Shown: positions 45,291-56,429 of the stretch, piece by piece | Layout of the letters: each line of letters opens with the position of its first letter | Numbering within the stretch: the first letter of the stretch is position 1 | Assembly: GCA_948567375.1 (NCBI GenBank) | Contig: OX419761.1 | Coordinates: 40,400,243-40,464,242 of the forward strand | Source: Lunularia cruciata | Lineage: Eukaryota; Streptophyta; Marchantiopsida; Lunulariales; Lunulariaceae | Length of the DNA stretch: 64,000 nucleotides | Direction of reading: 5' to 3' | The notes under the pieces: generated by a model | What the model saw: the letters and a program-made list of their open reading frames with translations, nothing else | What the model was told of the DNA's origin: nothing | Databases searched by the model: none | Translations under genes and position numbers: made by a program

Positions 45291-45429
45291 GTTGCTCTAA
45301 GATGCAATTCATTTATTGTTTGCTATTAAACCTCTTGGGCAGAAGCCACTCATAGTGTGAGGGTAGAAGAACCTACTATGGAAATTTGTGGAAAAATCTC
45401 TTAAATCACTCTCAAAACTAATTGTAATT

Positions 45430-46185
45430 AAAGTTACCTTGAAAGTAATGCTGCACTTTGCATGAAGCTACCAACCTTGACAAAAGTTTCTATCCTTTCT
45501 TGAAGGCATGCTACCAAAGGGGCTTAATTTGCAAGCAAATATCCTTGACTTTCATTTCATGTTACTGATGGCACTTAAGACTAATCAAATCCATCATTGG
45601 GCCACCCTCAACATTTAGACTCCAATTGTAAATCCTTCCTCATGGTTTCAAAAACTACAACCTTTATCAAGAATAACACCTCTACATTGGCAAAGGCATT
45701 TGAAATTGGACACTAGATGAATATAGATTGATCAAACTAAACTTTGGTGTGATACAAAGTTGTATGGAAAAGTGGACTTGTTCATTATTGGGCCAAAGCC
45801 TTATGTGCAATTTCTTATTACTACTCCACTTCATCCCAAAGAGTCTTGGATGGCTAAGCTGGTTCTTTGCCAAACCTTAATTTTTTTCCACCATTTGTTA
45901 TGGTCTTAATTTCTCTCTTATCTTACTTTAATTACTTAATTAAGCCTCTGATAAATGTGTGAGGAAAGTTGACAATCCTTCTATGGTGCATGTGCTACAA
46001 TAAATTCATATCTAGCTAGCTACCATACCAAAGGGCCGGAATTTGTCCAAAAACTAGGCTTAATGAGATTTGCCCCAAAAATTGTACATGGCCAAAGCAT
46101 TTAGTCTAGTTCATAAATAAAAAATTTACAAAGAACTTCCAATTGGAGTTCTTGCAAGAATCAACCAATTCTTCTATACAATTGC
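45430..46185 (+). pseudogene. X1 convergent ORF (antisense to the main X ORF), unrecognised
   Basis: Aligns with the minus-strand ORF of X2 (63,450-62,610). Shared pieces include VTLKVM, FMLLM-x-L-[RK]-T-[DN]-QIHH, TPLHW, LWCDTK and DLFIIGPKPYV. Near the end IQLLEKMKG matches VQLLEKIKE, then a stop at the identical 'atctaa'. It has several internal stops and small indels. The product is not recognised. Confidence 0.5.
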
Positions 46186-46556
46186 TAGAAAAGATGAAAG
46201 GATGTAAGGTAATCTAACAATATGTTTCCTTTTGGTACTTCACCTGTCTTTAGCTCTACACCTTGTTAGGAAGAACATCCATTGCCTTTTAATTGTCAAA
46301 GGACTCTTTGGTGTGTTCTTGGTAGTCAACAATCTTCAATAAATAAGAGTTTTTCACTTTGCTGAGCTTCCAATTGGCATTGCCTCAAAGCTAAAGAGCA
46401 AGCTGATCCACCTACTCTTCCTCATAGGTTCTCCCAAAGAAAACTCATTTGCTTGGGCTTCCAATTGTATTGCCACCTCCCTCAAGCATATGGAGCTCCA
46501 AAGTTGCATTCTTGACCTTGGTATAGTTCAGCTCTTGGTGCAAGCTTGTAATACCA

Positions 46557-47267
46557 ATAGTTAGACAGATGATCTAGAGATCAATTTTGGTTTGGTAACC
46601 TCTGGAAGGATGTTATACATGGTGGACTAAGTAGATCAGACATAGGTATCACTAAAATAGTACTTCAACTAGTAGGCTAGAAACCAAAACATGCTTGGAG
46701 ACTTTAGAATCAATAGCTAGGCATATGATCTACAGGTGAAACTTGGGGTGGTGACATCTAGAAGGATGTTACAAATGATTGAGAAAGTAGATCAGACAGA
46801 GGTATCACCAAAAGAGCACTTCTACTAATAGGGTAGAAGCCAAAATAGGCATGAAAACTTCAAAGGCAATTTTGGAGGCCGAAACAAAGAATTAGACCTT
46901 GAAAATATGAATGTTTCCTCCCCCCAACAAAAGTAGGCTAGCCTTCCCCTCCTTCTTTGTTTGTCTTTCCTAGAACTTTCCAATGGTACCTCAGTCATGT
47001 GATTTTGAGATTCCTACAAGAAGATTCCCTAAAGATTCCCTCTAGTCAAAGCCTATTTGACCAACCAGATGGGACAAAGACCAGCATGTCACCCATCGAA
47101 GCAAGTAATCTAAGGGTAGAGCTCACTGACAGGTCACCTATCCATGTACCTAATCCTATGGTGGAACTTCCTTGGAGGAGATCCTCTTTGGCTACATAAT
47201 AAAGATAAGGTGCTCCTTTGGGGCACCGGAGTTTGAGTGTGGAATTGGTGTCTTCTCTATCCTCAGA
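46557..47267 (+). mobile_element. GypB solo LTR inserted in X1
   Basis: Starts TGTAATACC and follows the GypB LTR, including the 146-bp internal duplication, to a TATA-like 'ctacataataaag' and the U5 region. The last ~20 bp differ from GypB1, and the end is placed near 47,265. AAGCT flanks both sides (46,552-46,556 and 47,268-47,272). X2 has uninterrupted sequence at the same place. Confidence 0.85.
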
Positions 47268-48224
47268 AAGCTCTACACCTCCTTGTCTTGAGATCAAAGC
47301 TGATCTTCATAGCTCTTTCTTCTCCTTCTACGTCATCAACTATCCCAACTCCGGTTGCACCTTGCACAATTCCTTCTCCTGACTTTAGTGAGCAGAGGCA
47401 AGAGAGGCCTTGTGCTTCTTCTTCTTGTAGTAATCTTGGCTTTGGGTCATTTCCTCCTAGAGCTTGCTTTCTTAGGCCTTCCTTGTGTCAATTTCATTGT
47501 TCATTCTCCACACCAAGGTAGTATAATCCACAATCTCTAGAAAATTCATGCTTGTATTTTGGTAGCAAGTGTTCCATCAATTGCAAAACTGCCTACACCA
47601 AATGAATGACAAAGTAGGTTCCCTCCAAAACTTGACTGGTGGTGGTTTGGCTCAATCCTTCCTCCTTCTCTTGCAAGACAAGGACTTCTACTTCCTCTAC
47701 AATTTTTCACTAGAGTTTCTTCAGCCTAAACATCTATCTCTTCTTCATGATAGCTTGCATCTTTGGGCTAAATGATATCTTGAACTTTGAGACAAAGTTC
47801 ATATCCTTCCTCCAAGTGCTTAGCCTTCTTCTTCAAAGATGGGGGATTGAAGAGCAGGATTGAGGGGTTCAAGTTTTGTTCTGGTTACCCCTTCTTGTAC
47901 TTCATCTACCTCATCATCTCCATCCTTTGCTTCTTTAGCCTCTTCTAGCACTTAGAGTTTGAAGGTAGATTAGGCATCCTTGAATTTTTCTTCTTTGTTG
48001 TGGTCTTCCTCCTTGGACTATAGAGTGAAGGAACCTTCTTCCTCTTCTTTGGTCTCTTCTTCTTAACCAATTTCTTCTTCGTCCTTGGTGTCATAGGTCA
48101 CTTTGATGACCAAAGGGTTCTTCTTTGCCTACTTCTTGGTTGGTGTGGTGGCTTAACTTGGTGGTGCTTGTTTCTTCTTTAGCTTTATAATCACTATTTC
48201 TTTGTCCACAAGCACAAACATGCA

Positions 48225-48895
48225 TATTTAGGTGAATTATACATCTAAATAAGATCCTTTTTACTAAGGCTCTTGGCCACAAAGTTATTATTTTAGGTTT
48301 TTTAGTTTAAGGAGGTTGGCAAGAGATTTATTTTTGGTTCTATTAGTACCAAGATAGACCCATCTCAATGACCCAAGGCCACATGCCACCATGATCCTCT
48401 GTCTTGCAATCCATTTACAATAGAAGCTATAGAATATAGAAGTTGTAAGTATGATCAAGATGAAGTGCTATCTAACATGTGTAAAAAAGCCACAAGTTTT
48501 GTGATCATTTGTGAATCCAAACCAAATTGCTAAGAACCTAATTTTTTTTTGATAATCTTACCAAAGCAATAACAAAAAAAGCAACTAATTGAATGATGTT
48601 TGCACAAGACACCATGCCATGGCATTCTTGCTCAAGAGCAGCCTTGATCTCATCATAAACCTCATATCCTTTTACAAACAGATTTGGATACCTTTCTTTA
48701 TTTGGTGCAACTTTATTTATTGAGTTTAGCAAAATTGATGCATTGCATCCCTAGATCCAAATTACCAAGCACATGCTTGCACAGTTAATCAAACTTATAA
48801 TTCAGAAAACAAATCAACAAGTGCATGATTGTTAACCTTGAGAGACAATGAACGAGGAAATTCCAAGGAAGAGCTATATTTCTAAAGGACCATTT
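48225..48895 (-). pseudogene. Class III peroxidase fragment: exon 2, intron, partial exon 3
   Basis: Exon 2 runs 48,750-48,562 (189 bp, 63 codons, no stop) between an acceptor 'ggatctag' and a donor 'gtaag'. It encodes GCNASILL, NLFVKGYEVYDEIKAALE and GMVSCANIIQL, matching the plant secretory peroxidase pattern GCDASxLL ... RGFxVIDxIKAxLE ... VSCADI. Exon 3 starts near 48,400: SWWHVALGH, NLLPTSL, then FVAKSLSKKDLI, which match GGPxWxVxLGRRD and FxxKGLxxKDLV. It breaks up near 48,230. In exon 2 the usual AARD is lost. The intron shows a genomic, not mRNA-derived, origin. Confidence 0.88.
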
Positions 48896-49764
48896 ACTCA
48901 AAAAAGCCTGATGCTTTTTGGTCATCAACTTCTCCTTGGGCTTGGAAGCAAAGTAATCCGTTGCAAGCTAGTGGCTTGAAAATCTCATGCACTTCTCCTT
49001 GTTTAACAAATTGAGTATGGATTGAAAATGAATCGAAAGGGATTGGAATGAAATAGATATGGATTGAAAACAAGGATAGGTAAGTGGCTCTTCTCTTATC
49101 CAAGAAGTCTAGGTGAAGGATTTGGGCCTATAAGTAGAACATCCAAGCCCAATTCACAAGCTCACATTTGTAGATCTTGTGGAAGAAGATGGCTCTGGTA
49201 TTTTTTTAAGTAAGTTGTTTGTTTGTGATAGAACAACTTCATAACCACTTCTACAATTTCCCATTGTTATAGTTAGGTCCTTATAGTTGAGAAATTACCT
49301 ATCATCATTATAATTGTGTGGTTCTACAAAGGTGTCCTTGATCTCTTGGGTCAACTCTTAATCATAGAATTTAATATCAATAGTATTGCTCCTATTGTGC
49401 ATACATCCGGACTGAGTACATTCCTCCAATTCTCCTTTGTCCAGCCTATTGGGTTCTGCTCAGGTTCTCACTATTCTTCTCCTCTTGTCTCATCATCTCA
49501 TGGATGATTCAAAATCTGTTGCATCTCAATCCCAAAGCAAGAATACCATATGCTTGCTCTAAATCAACTCTCTCCTATAGCACACTGCCCAAGCATTCAT
49601 TTTTGGGCATCAAAGGATAGCTTTGTGAGCCTTCTTCATGGGTTTCTAAACAAAAACCATTCTTTCAAATGCTAAGGAACAAAAGCAAATGTTGGTTTGG
49701 CTTCAGAGACTAGAAAACTACAATAGCCAAGGATCAAATTTCAGATTGTGTTGTGCTTAATTGA

Positions 49765-50060
49765 TCACTTGCAATACAAAAAGTAGAAATGGCCATTCTT
49801 CACTTTGTTTTATGAGCAAATTCTTTAGTCATTCTTCAACCAAAATGTGGTTGGGTCATCTTTTTTCCTTATCACTCATTCAATATTGATTATTACTTGT
49901 ACATGCAAACCATCACTTGCAATAAAAAAAGTAGAAATGACCATTCTTCACTTTGTTTTATAAGCAAAGTCTTTAGTCATTCTTCAACCAAAAGGTGGTT
50001 TGGTCATCTTTCTTCCTTATCACTCATTCAATATTGAGTATTACTTGTACATGAAAACCA
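49765..50060 (-). repeat. 148-bp tandem duplication of the X1 promoter region
   Basis: Units 49,765-49,912 and 49,913-50,060 are near-identical. Each carries a TATA-like sequence on the minus strand (GCTTATAAAAC near 49,954-49,964; GCTCATAAAAC near 49,807-49,817). X2 has only one such unit (ctataaaac at 60,201). Confidence 0.85.
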
Positions 50061-50539
50061 TCACTTTCTCCCAATGGTTTGGGTTCTAGGGTGGGAATTG
50101 GGCCAAATGCCAATTGTCTTCCTTAGAATAAAAACCACCTTTCTTGAATTGGAGTGGTTGTCCTTGAATTTATTAGTGGTGCATTCAAATTGGTGTATGG
50201 TGCTTGCCATGTGTCAGGTTTGGAAAGACATGCAACTTGGGCAAACTCATTTGGTTGAGTTTTGATTGTTAAGCAAAGTGCTTCCATACTGAATTGTATT
50301 TTGTATGGAAATCTTTGGACCAACGGCCCTTTCCCCTAAACCATTCATCTTTAAGCATGCTTTGATCCTAAGTCAGTTTCCTACATTCTTCTTTTAGATG
50401 TTGTTTTTATGCAAACTCTATCATTTGGGTTGTTTGCTCTAGAGACACAATTGTGAAGAATGCATTATTTTTGGATTTTCCTACCAAAATAAAATAAGCT
50501 AGAAATTCCTCACAAATAAAGTTGAAATAAAAAATAATA

Positions 50540-50742
50540 ATTTTAACATTAAAAGTGTGCACCATACTCAATCTTTCTATTTGATTTAAAGTAAATTCAC
50601 CTCTATCTTGGCTATAACTAACTCTAGTTGATCATTACTAATGTAGAAGCTTGGCTAAACTCCATAAATAATAACATTCAACTACTTGCAATACCAAAGT
50701 AAATTTTCCCATAGAGCATATATGCAACAATGGGTGTTGTAG
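50540..50742 (+). mobile_element. 3' part of an LTR-C LTR
   Basis: Matches 3990-4189 and 51,240-51,442, from 'gtgcaccatactc' through the TATA-like region to 'gggtgttgta'. It is truncated at its 5' side. Confidence 0.6.
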
Positions 50743-50764
50743 TCCCAACAACGGAATAAAAAAT

Positions 50765-51442
50765 GTGAGCCAACATATTTCTTACTTGGGATGAACATTT
50801 GATGGCTATAAAGGTAACACACGATGGACTAATTAGGCAAAGAACCCAAACTCCATCACAGTCCTCCAAGGCACCTCCAAGACTCAATCCATTGCTTACT
50901 AAAAACTTAACTAGAGAAAGATAGTTGTAAATGAAAGGATGGTGAGTACCTCTTCATCTCTAGTTTATATACTTGTGAAATAGTTACATACCAAAGTTAT
51001 TAATTACTAGAGTAACTTAAGTTATTAGAAAAGAAGTCATATAAAGTCAAAATTCTAAGGGAGTATCCAAACTCATGGGAATAATCCTCTAAACATGTAA
51101 TCTTATCTTGACTCAACAATTAAGTCAATGATTTCTTCATATGAACTATCCTTGGAGTATAGAAAAATTTGTACCAAAATTTATTATGTCCAAGAGTTCT
51201 CAACTCTTTCCTCAAAACCAAATACCTAGGAAAAGTATAAAGTAAGTACACTAGAATCTAAAATAATGGTGCTCACTCTTTCTACTCCCTGTTAAGTAAA
51301 TTCACCTTTATCTTGGCTATGACCATCTCTAGCTGATCATGAATAATATAGAATTTTGGTCAAACTCCATATAAATAATATCTTCAACTACTTACAATAC
51401 TAAACTAAATATCCTAGGGTATACATGCACCAGTGGATACCA
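50765..51442 (+). mobile_element. LTR-C LTR
   Basis: Starts TGTGAGCCAAC and parallels 3512-4189 throughout, including 'gatggctat', 'gagaaagatagttg', 'cttatatacttgtgaaatag'-like text and the TATA region. The 3' end is blurred. Just after it, 'tggtaccagagtac' (51,457-51,470) resembles an initiator-Met primer site, so it could be a 5' LTR of a lost element; no further LTR-C internal sequence follows. Confidence 0.65.
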
Positions 51443-51450
51443 AAGTTTGG

Positions 51451-51478
51451 TATTTTTGGTACCAGAGTACCAAAAATA
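51451..51478. repeat. 12-bp inverted repeat overlapping a primer-site-like motif
   Basis: Perfect arms 51,451-51,462 and 51,467-51,478 with a 4-nt loop. The loop side contains 'ggtaccagag'. Confidence 0.8.
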
Positions 51479-51479
51479 G

Positions 51480-52156
51480 ATAAAAGTGCTTCAATTCTTT
51501 CTGGATTATCATGATGTTAATAAACCAATAGTGAAGAATGCATATCCCTTACCTTGGATTGAAAATTGTTCGATCAACTTAGTAGAGAATGCTATTTCTC
51601 TAAGTTGGATCCTCAAAGTGGCTATTGGTATATTCCAATTGATGGGAAAGATGTGCAAAAAATTGCCTTCTATATAAGGTATAGGCATTTTAAATGAAAA
51701 GTTTTACCTTTTGTACTCACTAATTTTTCATCACTTTTCATGGATACATAATGGCATTCTTGGATGATATTTTATTTTATAATAAAAGGGAGACAAAAAA
51801 TATAACCATATATGAGAGATTTTGAGAAACTAAGGCAATGGAAATTTTGTTGCAAAAATCCAAGTGTGCATTTTGGAACAATGAAGTTATCTTCTTGGGT
51901 TATAAGGTATTAACAAAGGAGATCATGTTAGAAGAAGAGAAATTCAAACTAGTCTACTAGTTTGATTAGTAACTAGTCTACTCCTATAAATGCTATGGAA
52001 GTCCAAGGATCTAATGGATTGGCAAGATTTTATGCTCATATTCACGATTCATCCACTGTAGGGAAGTGAACAAGCTTTGAGTAAACATCCAAAACAAAAG
52101 AAGCCTTCAAGAAACTTATGAATATAGTGTCTACATGATCCATCCTCCAACCATAG
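51480..52156 (+). pseudogene. GypA2 reverse transcriptase remnant
   Basis: LDYHDVNKPIVKNAYPLPWI opens the domain; later parts parallel the palm, 'cattcttggatgatatttta' (FLDDI) and the connection region, with many stops. It ends at the nested LTR at 52,157. Confidence 0.8.
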
Positions 52157-52570
52157 TGTAAAAGACCCAAGATCAAGGAGAGAAATAGGAGAATGGAAGA
52201 TCACATTGGAACACTTGAATGAGGGGAACTCCAAATGCTTATCATGAGTTTTGGCTTTGGTATTTATAAGGAGCCTACAAGGTTCTTGAAAAGCTTCTCA
52301 AGAAGTTTCCTTGAACCGCTTTCTTGAAGTGCAATCCAAGTTAATTAGGAAGCTTCCTTCTAGAAGCCTCCTACTTGGCGTGCAAGCTAAGCTAGTTGGA
52401 ATCTTCTAGAAGCTTCCTTCAAGAAGCTGGATACTTGGGGTGAAAGCTAAGCTAGCTAGTTAGCTTCCCAAGAAACTTCTTAGATACTTTTGGAATATTC
52501 TAGGCTAATTTGGCCTATTTGTTACTTTGTTACCCTAACTAACTTTATAGCTAAACTCCATATTGTTACA
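52157..52570 (-). mobile_element. GypA solo LTR nested in GypA2, opposite orientation
   Basis: Matches 19,023-19,432 end to end (TGTAAAAGACC ... TTGTTACA on the plus strand). Flanks are CATAG (52,152-52,156) and TATAT (52,571-52,575). The undisturbed site in GypA3 reads 'ccatatgat', so both are one-base variants of CATAT. It carries the GAAGCTTC-type modules in diverged form. Confidence 0.92.
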
Positions 52571-54110
52571 TATATGATCTCGACTACCTTGTGTGTTTGA
52601 TGCTTCTAACTTTGCATTCAAATTTTACTATAATAGGAATTCCTAGATGAGTTACATTTGATTTCCTTTGTATCTTGATAACTAAAATCAACAAAAAGAA
52701 ATTATGTTTAAGATCAATAACACCTTGCAAAAGTATATGAAACAAATGTATGGAGATATTTTTTCTTACAAAAACAAGTGATAATGCATACTAATCACAA
52801 GCTCTTGTTATAGACCTTACATTTGAAGCACATGAATAGTCTACATCATTAGTGGGAGAAGCAACTACAATTATTTGATATCAAACTTGTGTAAAAGGAA
52901 GGAAATTTCCATATCATACCCAATGCGTTGTCTCAATGCTTTGATTTGAAGATTATCCATTCTCTCTTATAACAACAAAAATTACCATGGTGTCTCTTGA
53001 TCTAGAGGTCCAAAAAAAGTTCAAGATTGGTATATAACAGTGCACCTTCTTTCATCTTGTGTAAATTTGCCTTGCATCACATGCCAAGGAGTACAAGACC
53101 TTTTTTTTTCAAGTGTGGCCCTCCTATTTTACAAGAACCAAATCTACATTCTAGCTATGGTGGACTTACAACTTGTGCAACTTCAAGAGACACATGACTT
53201 GCCAATTGCTAGTCACATGGGTGTGGATAAGATATTGAGTGCCCTATAAGATTTTTGGTGGTGGCTAAACATGGCATGATAGGTTTGAGAGGTTTTCCAA
53301 TATTGTGAGAATTGCAAATGCAAAAAAATAAACAACCAAAATTGAGTGGACTATTTGAACCACTACTTATTCCACTTTCTCTAAAGAACATATAAGCTTA
53401 GATCTCATCACATCCTTGCCAAAGATAGGCCAAGGCTATAAAAAAATTATGATGTTTGTCATTAAGCTCAAGAAGCAAATTCACTTGGCATCTATTGTGG
53501 TTATATGGATGTTCCAAAATTGACCAATATTTACTTCAATATTGTCTTCAAACACCACAAGATGCCAAGTGTTCTCATCTTTGATTATGATCTTTAATTC
53601 ATTGGTAAATTACTTTATGTGCTTTTCAAGATATTTGGCACCAAGATTACATTATCTATAGCCCATTGCCCTTAAATTGATGTGCAAAAACACAAGCAAA
53701 TCATATCTTTAAAAACATATTGTGTATCTTTGTTAATATTCATCATACCAAGTGGGATACTTGTCTTGCAGTTGCCAAACTCGGTCATAATAATTCCACA
53801 CATACAAGTACAAGATTTTCTCTCTTCTTTCTTAATTATGGGCAAGATCCACTTGTTCTTGATTCTCTTCATACTCCACCATCATCTTATGTTCCTCATC
53901 CTTCCACCTTCTTGTCCATGTTATTTGCATCTTTACACCAAGCCCAGTCTAATATCCATGTTGCTCAAAATTGGCAAAACAATATTCCTACCTACATTGT
54001 TGCAATATCATCTTTCATGTGCGTGATAAGGTAATACTTTCATCCAATTACTTTCTTCTTTCTCTTGGCACCCAAGTTTGTAAGCTTGCTCCCAATGCAG
54101 GTCCATTTGA
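52571..54110 (+). pseudogene. GypA2 RNase H and integrase remnants
   Basis: RNase H reading appears up to about 52,945 (IPNAL-type end). Integrase starts near 53,155 with LVQLQETHDLPIASHMGVDK, then a damaged core (53,400-53,640) and the post-core FVNIHHTKWDTCLAVAKLGH and FFLNYGQDPLVLDSL (53,720-54,034). Stops and frameshifts occur throughout. Confidence 0.82.
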
Positions 54111-54318
54111 TATAACTTAGATCATTTCTCTTGTTCTCTACAAACTTGCCCCTTCTTAGTTACATGAAGATCCATCATATCTTTCATGTTTTACAGTTAA
54201 AACTCTTTGTTTCCAACCCATCTTCTTTTCTTACTTGCATATAACTACCTCCACCTCCAATCTCCATTAATGACCATGAAGAACAGAAATTCAACCATAT
54301 TCTTGTAGAAATAGCCAT
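54111..54318 (+). pseudogene. GypA2 chromodomain start, deleted downstream
   Basis: Reads PPPPISINDHEEQKFNHIL, the beginning of the GypA chromodomain, and then breaks off a few codons later. The rest of the domain and the polypurine tract are missing before the LTR at 54,319. Confidence 0.7.
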
Positions 54319-54822
54319 TGTAACAATATAGAGTTAGAAGATGAGTTAGTAGATGCTAATGAGTTAACAAATAAGCCAAATTAACCACACATTCTAAGAA
54401 TATTCTAAAGTATCTAGGAAACTTCTTGGTCCAATATCGGATAGTGTGTCCAAGTATTGAGTAATGTGTATGCCAATTATATAGTTTCTAAACAGAAACT
54501 TCCAAGGAAGATTCTCAAAGAGCTTAGCTTGCATATTAAGTAAGTGGCTTATAGATGAAAGCTTTTTGGGAAGCTTCACAGGTAGCTTAGCTTGCATGCC
54601 AAGTAGGTGGCTTTTAAAAGGAAACTTCTTGGGAAGCTTCCCAGCTAGCTTAGCTTGCACTTTAAGAAAACAACTTCTAAGAAACTTCCTAAGAAGCTTC
54701 CCAAGAGCTTCATATGTTCCCTATAAATACCAAAACTCAAACTCATGTGAAGCATTTGTATTTTCTTTCATTTGAGAGTCCCAATATGACTTCCCACTTT
54801 GGTCTTCCATTCTCTCCTCAAT
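54319..54822 (+). repeat. GypA LTR shared between GypA2 and GypA3
   Basis: Starts TGTAACAATATAGAG, contains GAAGCTTC modules and the TATA box ctataaatac (54,721), and lacks part of U5 before a primer site. It lies directly after GypA2 internal sequence and before GypA3 internal sequence. Confidence 0.88.
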
Positions 54823-54823
54823 C

Positions 54824-54841
54824 TTGGTATCAAAGTAAGAA
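54824..54841 (+). other. GypA3 primer-binding site (initiator-Met tRNA)
   Basis: TTGGTATCAAAGTAAGAATG, one or two bases from the plant initiator-Met site and parallel to GypA1. Confidence 0.8.
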
Positions 54842-55097
54842 TGAGATGGATAGAATTTATGGACTACCAAATCTATTTACTCCAAAATCATTGGAATTTT
54901 TGTGTCCATGTACTACACAAGCATCATTTCATGTAATTCATCATTTCACTCTTTGGGTAGAATTTTTTGAATACAAATCACCATGTCCGATGAATCATTG
55001 TTACTTCCTATTTTAACTTATAAAGGACGGTGGGTTTGTTAAGTTTATGTGTTTAATTAGATAATTACATAATTTGATAAAATAGTAGCCAAAGCCG

Positions 55098-55990
55098 ATG
55101 ATACCAAAAGTTATCATTGGTATGCAACAATAAATTGAGCACTTTACTTGCTTTTTGGAAGAGAAAGAGATCATCAATGACAAGAGCATATAAAGAGAAC
55201 CATTTTGAGGATGAGAAGAACAAATATGATTTTTGAAGGCAAGAATCTCCACAATGCAATAGAGAATTTTGTGTTTTATTGTAAATATTATTTTGAAACT
55301 AAAATCTTCAAGATGAATAAAGGCAGATTCTCTTGGCTTCAAGCCAATTGGTTGGAGTGGCAAAATTATGGTTGTGATTTTGAGTGAAGCAAGTTCAATG
55401 ATACTTTTTCATGCTAATCTTGACATGGGAATAATTCAAGAGTATAGTAATCAAAAGATTCCATTTTGTAAATATTTCACAAGTCGCACAAGATAAATTT
55501 GCAAAATTGAAAAAAATTGGTTCTATGAGGAGCTAATCACTCAATTCTAGAACACTATAGTGCAAATTTCAGAGATACTGGAAGATAAAGCTCTAGATCA
55601 ATTTGGGAGGAGCTTGAAATCATGCACCAAATGGAAGTGAGCTTGGGGAGCCAAAACACTTTGAGGAAGCCATGTAGTTGGTTGAGTGCTTTGATTCCTT
55701 GGTTGCCACAACTTGGACTTGACCTTGACTTTCACAAAACCTACCAACACACTACACATGAGTGGAGGAGTTAGCACCAATCAAGATAGTTGTCATCCAA
55801 GAGAGACCGCTTGGCACTACAAATAGGGAGAAACTATGGTAAAATAGTACTTGCTTTTATGGTCACTAGATTGGACATCATATTGCAAATTGTCCATTCA
55901 AGAATGGACAATCTCAACAAATCACCCAAATGGAGTTTGTGTAGCACGATGATCAAGGAACCAAAGAATCCCAATAGAAGATATTGAACC
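55098..55990 (+). pseudogene. GypA3 gag remnant
   Basis: Starts MIPKVIIGMQQ, parallel to GypA1 gag. Segment 55,205-55,387 includes NAIENFVFYCKYYFETKIF. The zinc knuckle near 55,848-55,890 has lost its second Cys (CFYGH) and holds a stop. Many stops interrupt the rest. Confidence 0.8.
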
Positions 55991-56039
55991 ATCTACTATG
56001 AACCTGATTAGTACCAATGGGATTGAAAGCTTAACATAT

Positions 56040-56349
56040 GCAAGTTTGCTTCACTTGCAAAGTATGATATTTGATTATGGTTGATTTTAGAAATTTAGAG
56101 AATTGCATGTCTATGCAATTAGCAAAGAAATTATGTATTCTTATCAAGCCAATATTTAGAAGTAGATTGATAATGGTGGATGATAGAAAAGGATATGCAT
56201 TCTATATCTCACATCTTGTTATATTCAAGATTGGAAAGGAGTATTTGGAATGTAAGAAGTTTATAGTAATGCCTCTACACTATGATGTTATTCTAGGTCT
56301 GCCTTGGCTTGAACACCATAAGGTTCAATTTGATTTCAGAGAACAATAA
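56040..56349 (+). pseudogene. GypA3 protease remnant
   Basis: Best-preserved part 56,071-56,349 (92 codons) shows DFRNLENCMSMQLAKKL, RLIMVDDRKG and HYDVILGLPWLEHHK. The D-S-G site reads D-F-R. Confidence 0.82.
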
Positions 56350-56429
56350 ATTCAAGTACAACATCAAGGTAAGGATTACCAATTAAGTTGTCTGGCACTT
56401 TTGAGTAAGACACATAAGAATATTCAATC

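Larger units (their letters stand above)
46200..49600 (-). pseudogene. X1 main ORF remnants
   Basis: Minus strand. The N-terminal part lies near 49,480-49,250, then DKRRATYLSLFSIHIYF ... EVDDQKASGF (49,103-48,897), parallel to ERRATYLSPFAIHFYM ... GRLMIKKYL in X2. After the peroxidase insertion the Lys/Glu-rich part resumes near 48,170 (KKKQAPP ... TKDEEEIG). The coiled coil follows at 47,780-47,278 and continues beyond the LTR insertion (46,556-46,220). It is heavily interrupted. Confidence 0.55.
45300..50390 (-). mobile_element. Family X copy 1 (X1), with two insertions
   Basis: Minus-strand counterpart of X2: the start near 50,390 matches 59,768, the TATA region is duplicated (49,765-50,060), the primer-like site is near 49,570, and the ORF runs 49,500-46,220. 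The convergent ORF is on the plus strand at 45,430-46,170. The copy is interrupted by a captured peroxidase fragment (48,225-48,895) and a GypB solo LTR (46,557-47,267). Alignment with X2 resumes on the far side of both insertions. Confidence 0.75.
51480..54318 (+). mobile_element. GypA2: 5'-truncated gypsy chromovirus, heavily decayed
   Basis: Begins inside the RT palm and continues through RNase H, integrase and the start of the chromodomain, then passes directly into an LTR at 54,319. Parallels GypA1 throughout. It is interrupted at 52,157-52,570 by a reverse-oriented GypA solo LTR. gag, protease and the 5' LTR are missing. Confidence 0.85.

Noticed and set aside
47237-47775. Plus-strand ORFs in X1 that look hydrophobic
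   Set aside because: Complement of the X1 coiled-coil frame; the matching plus-strand reading in X2 is the coiled coil.
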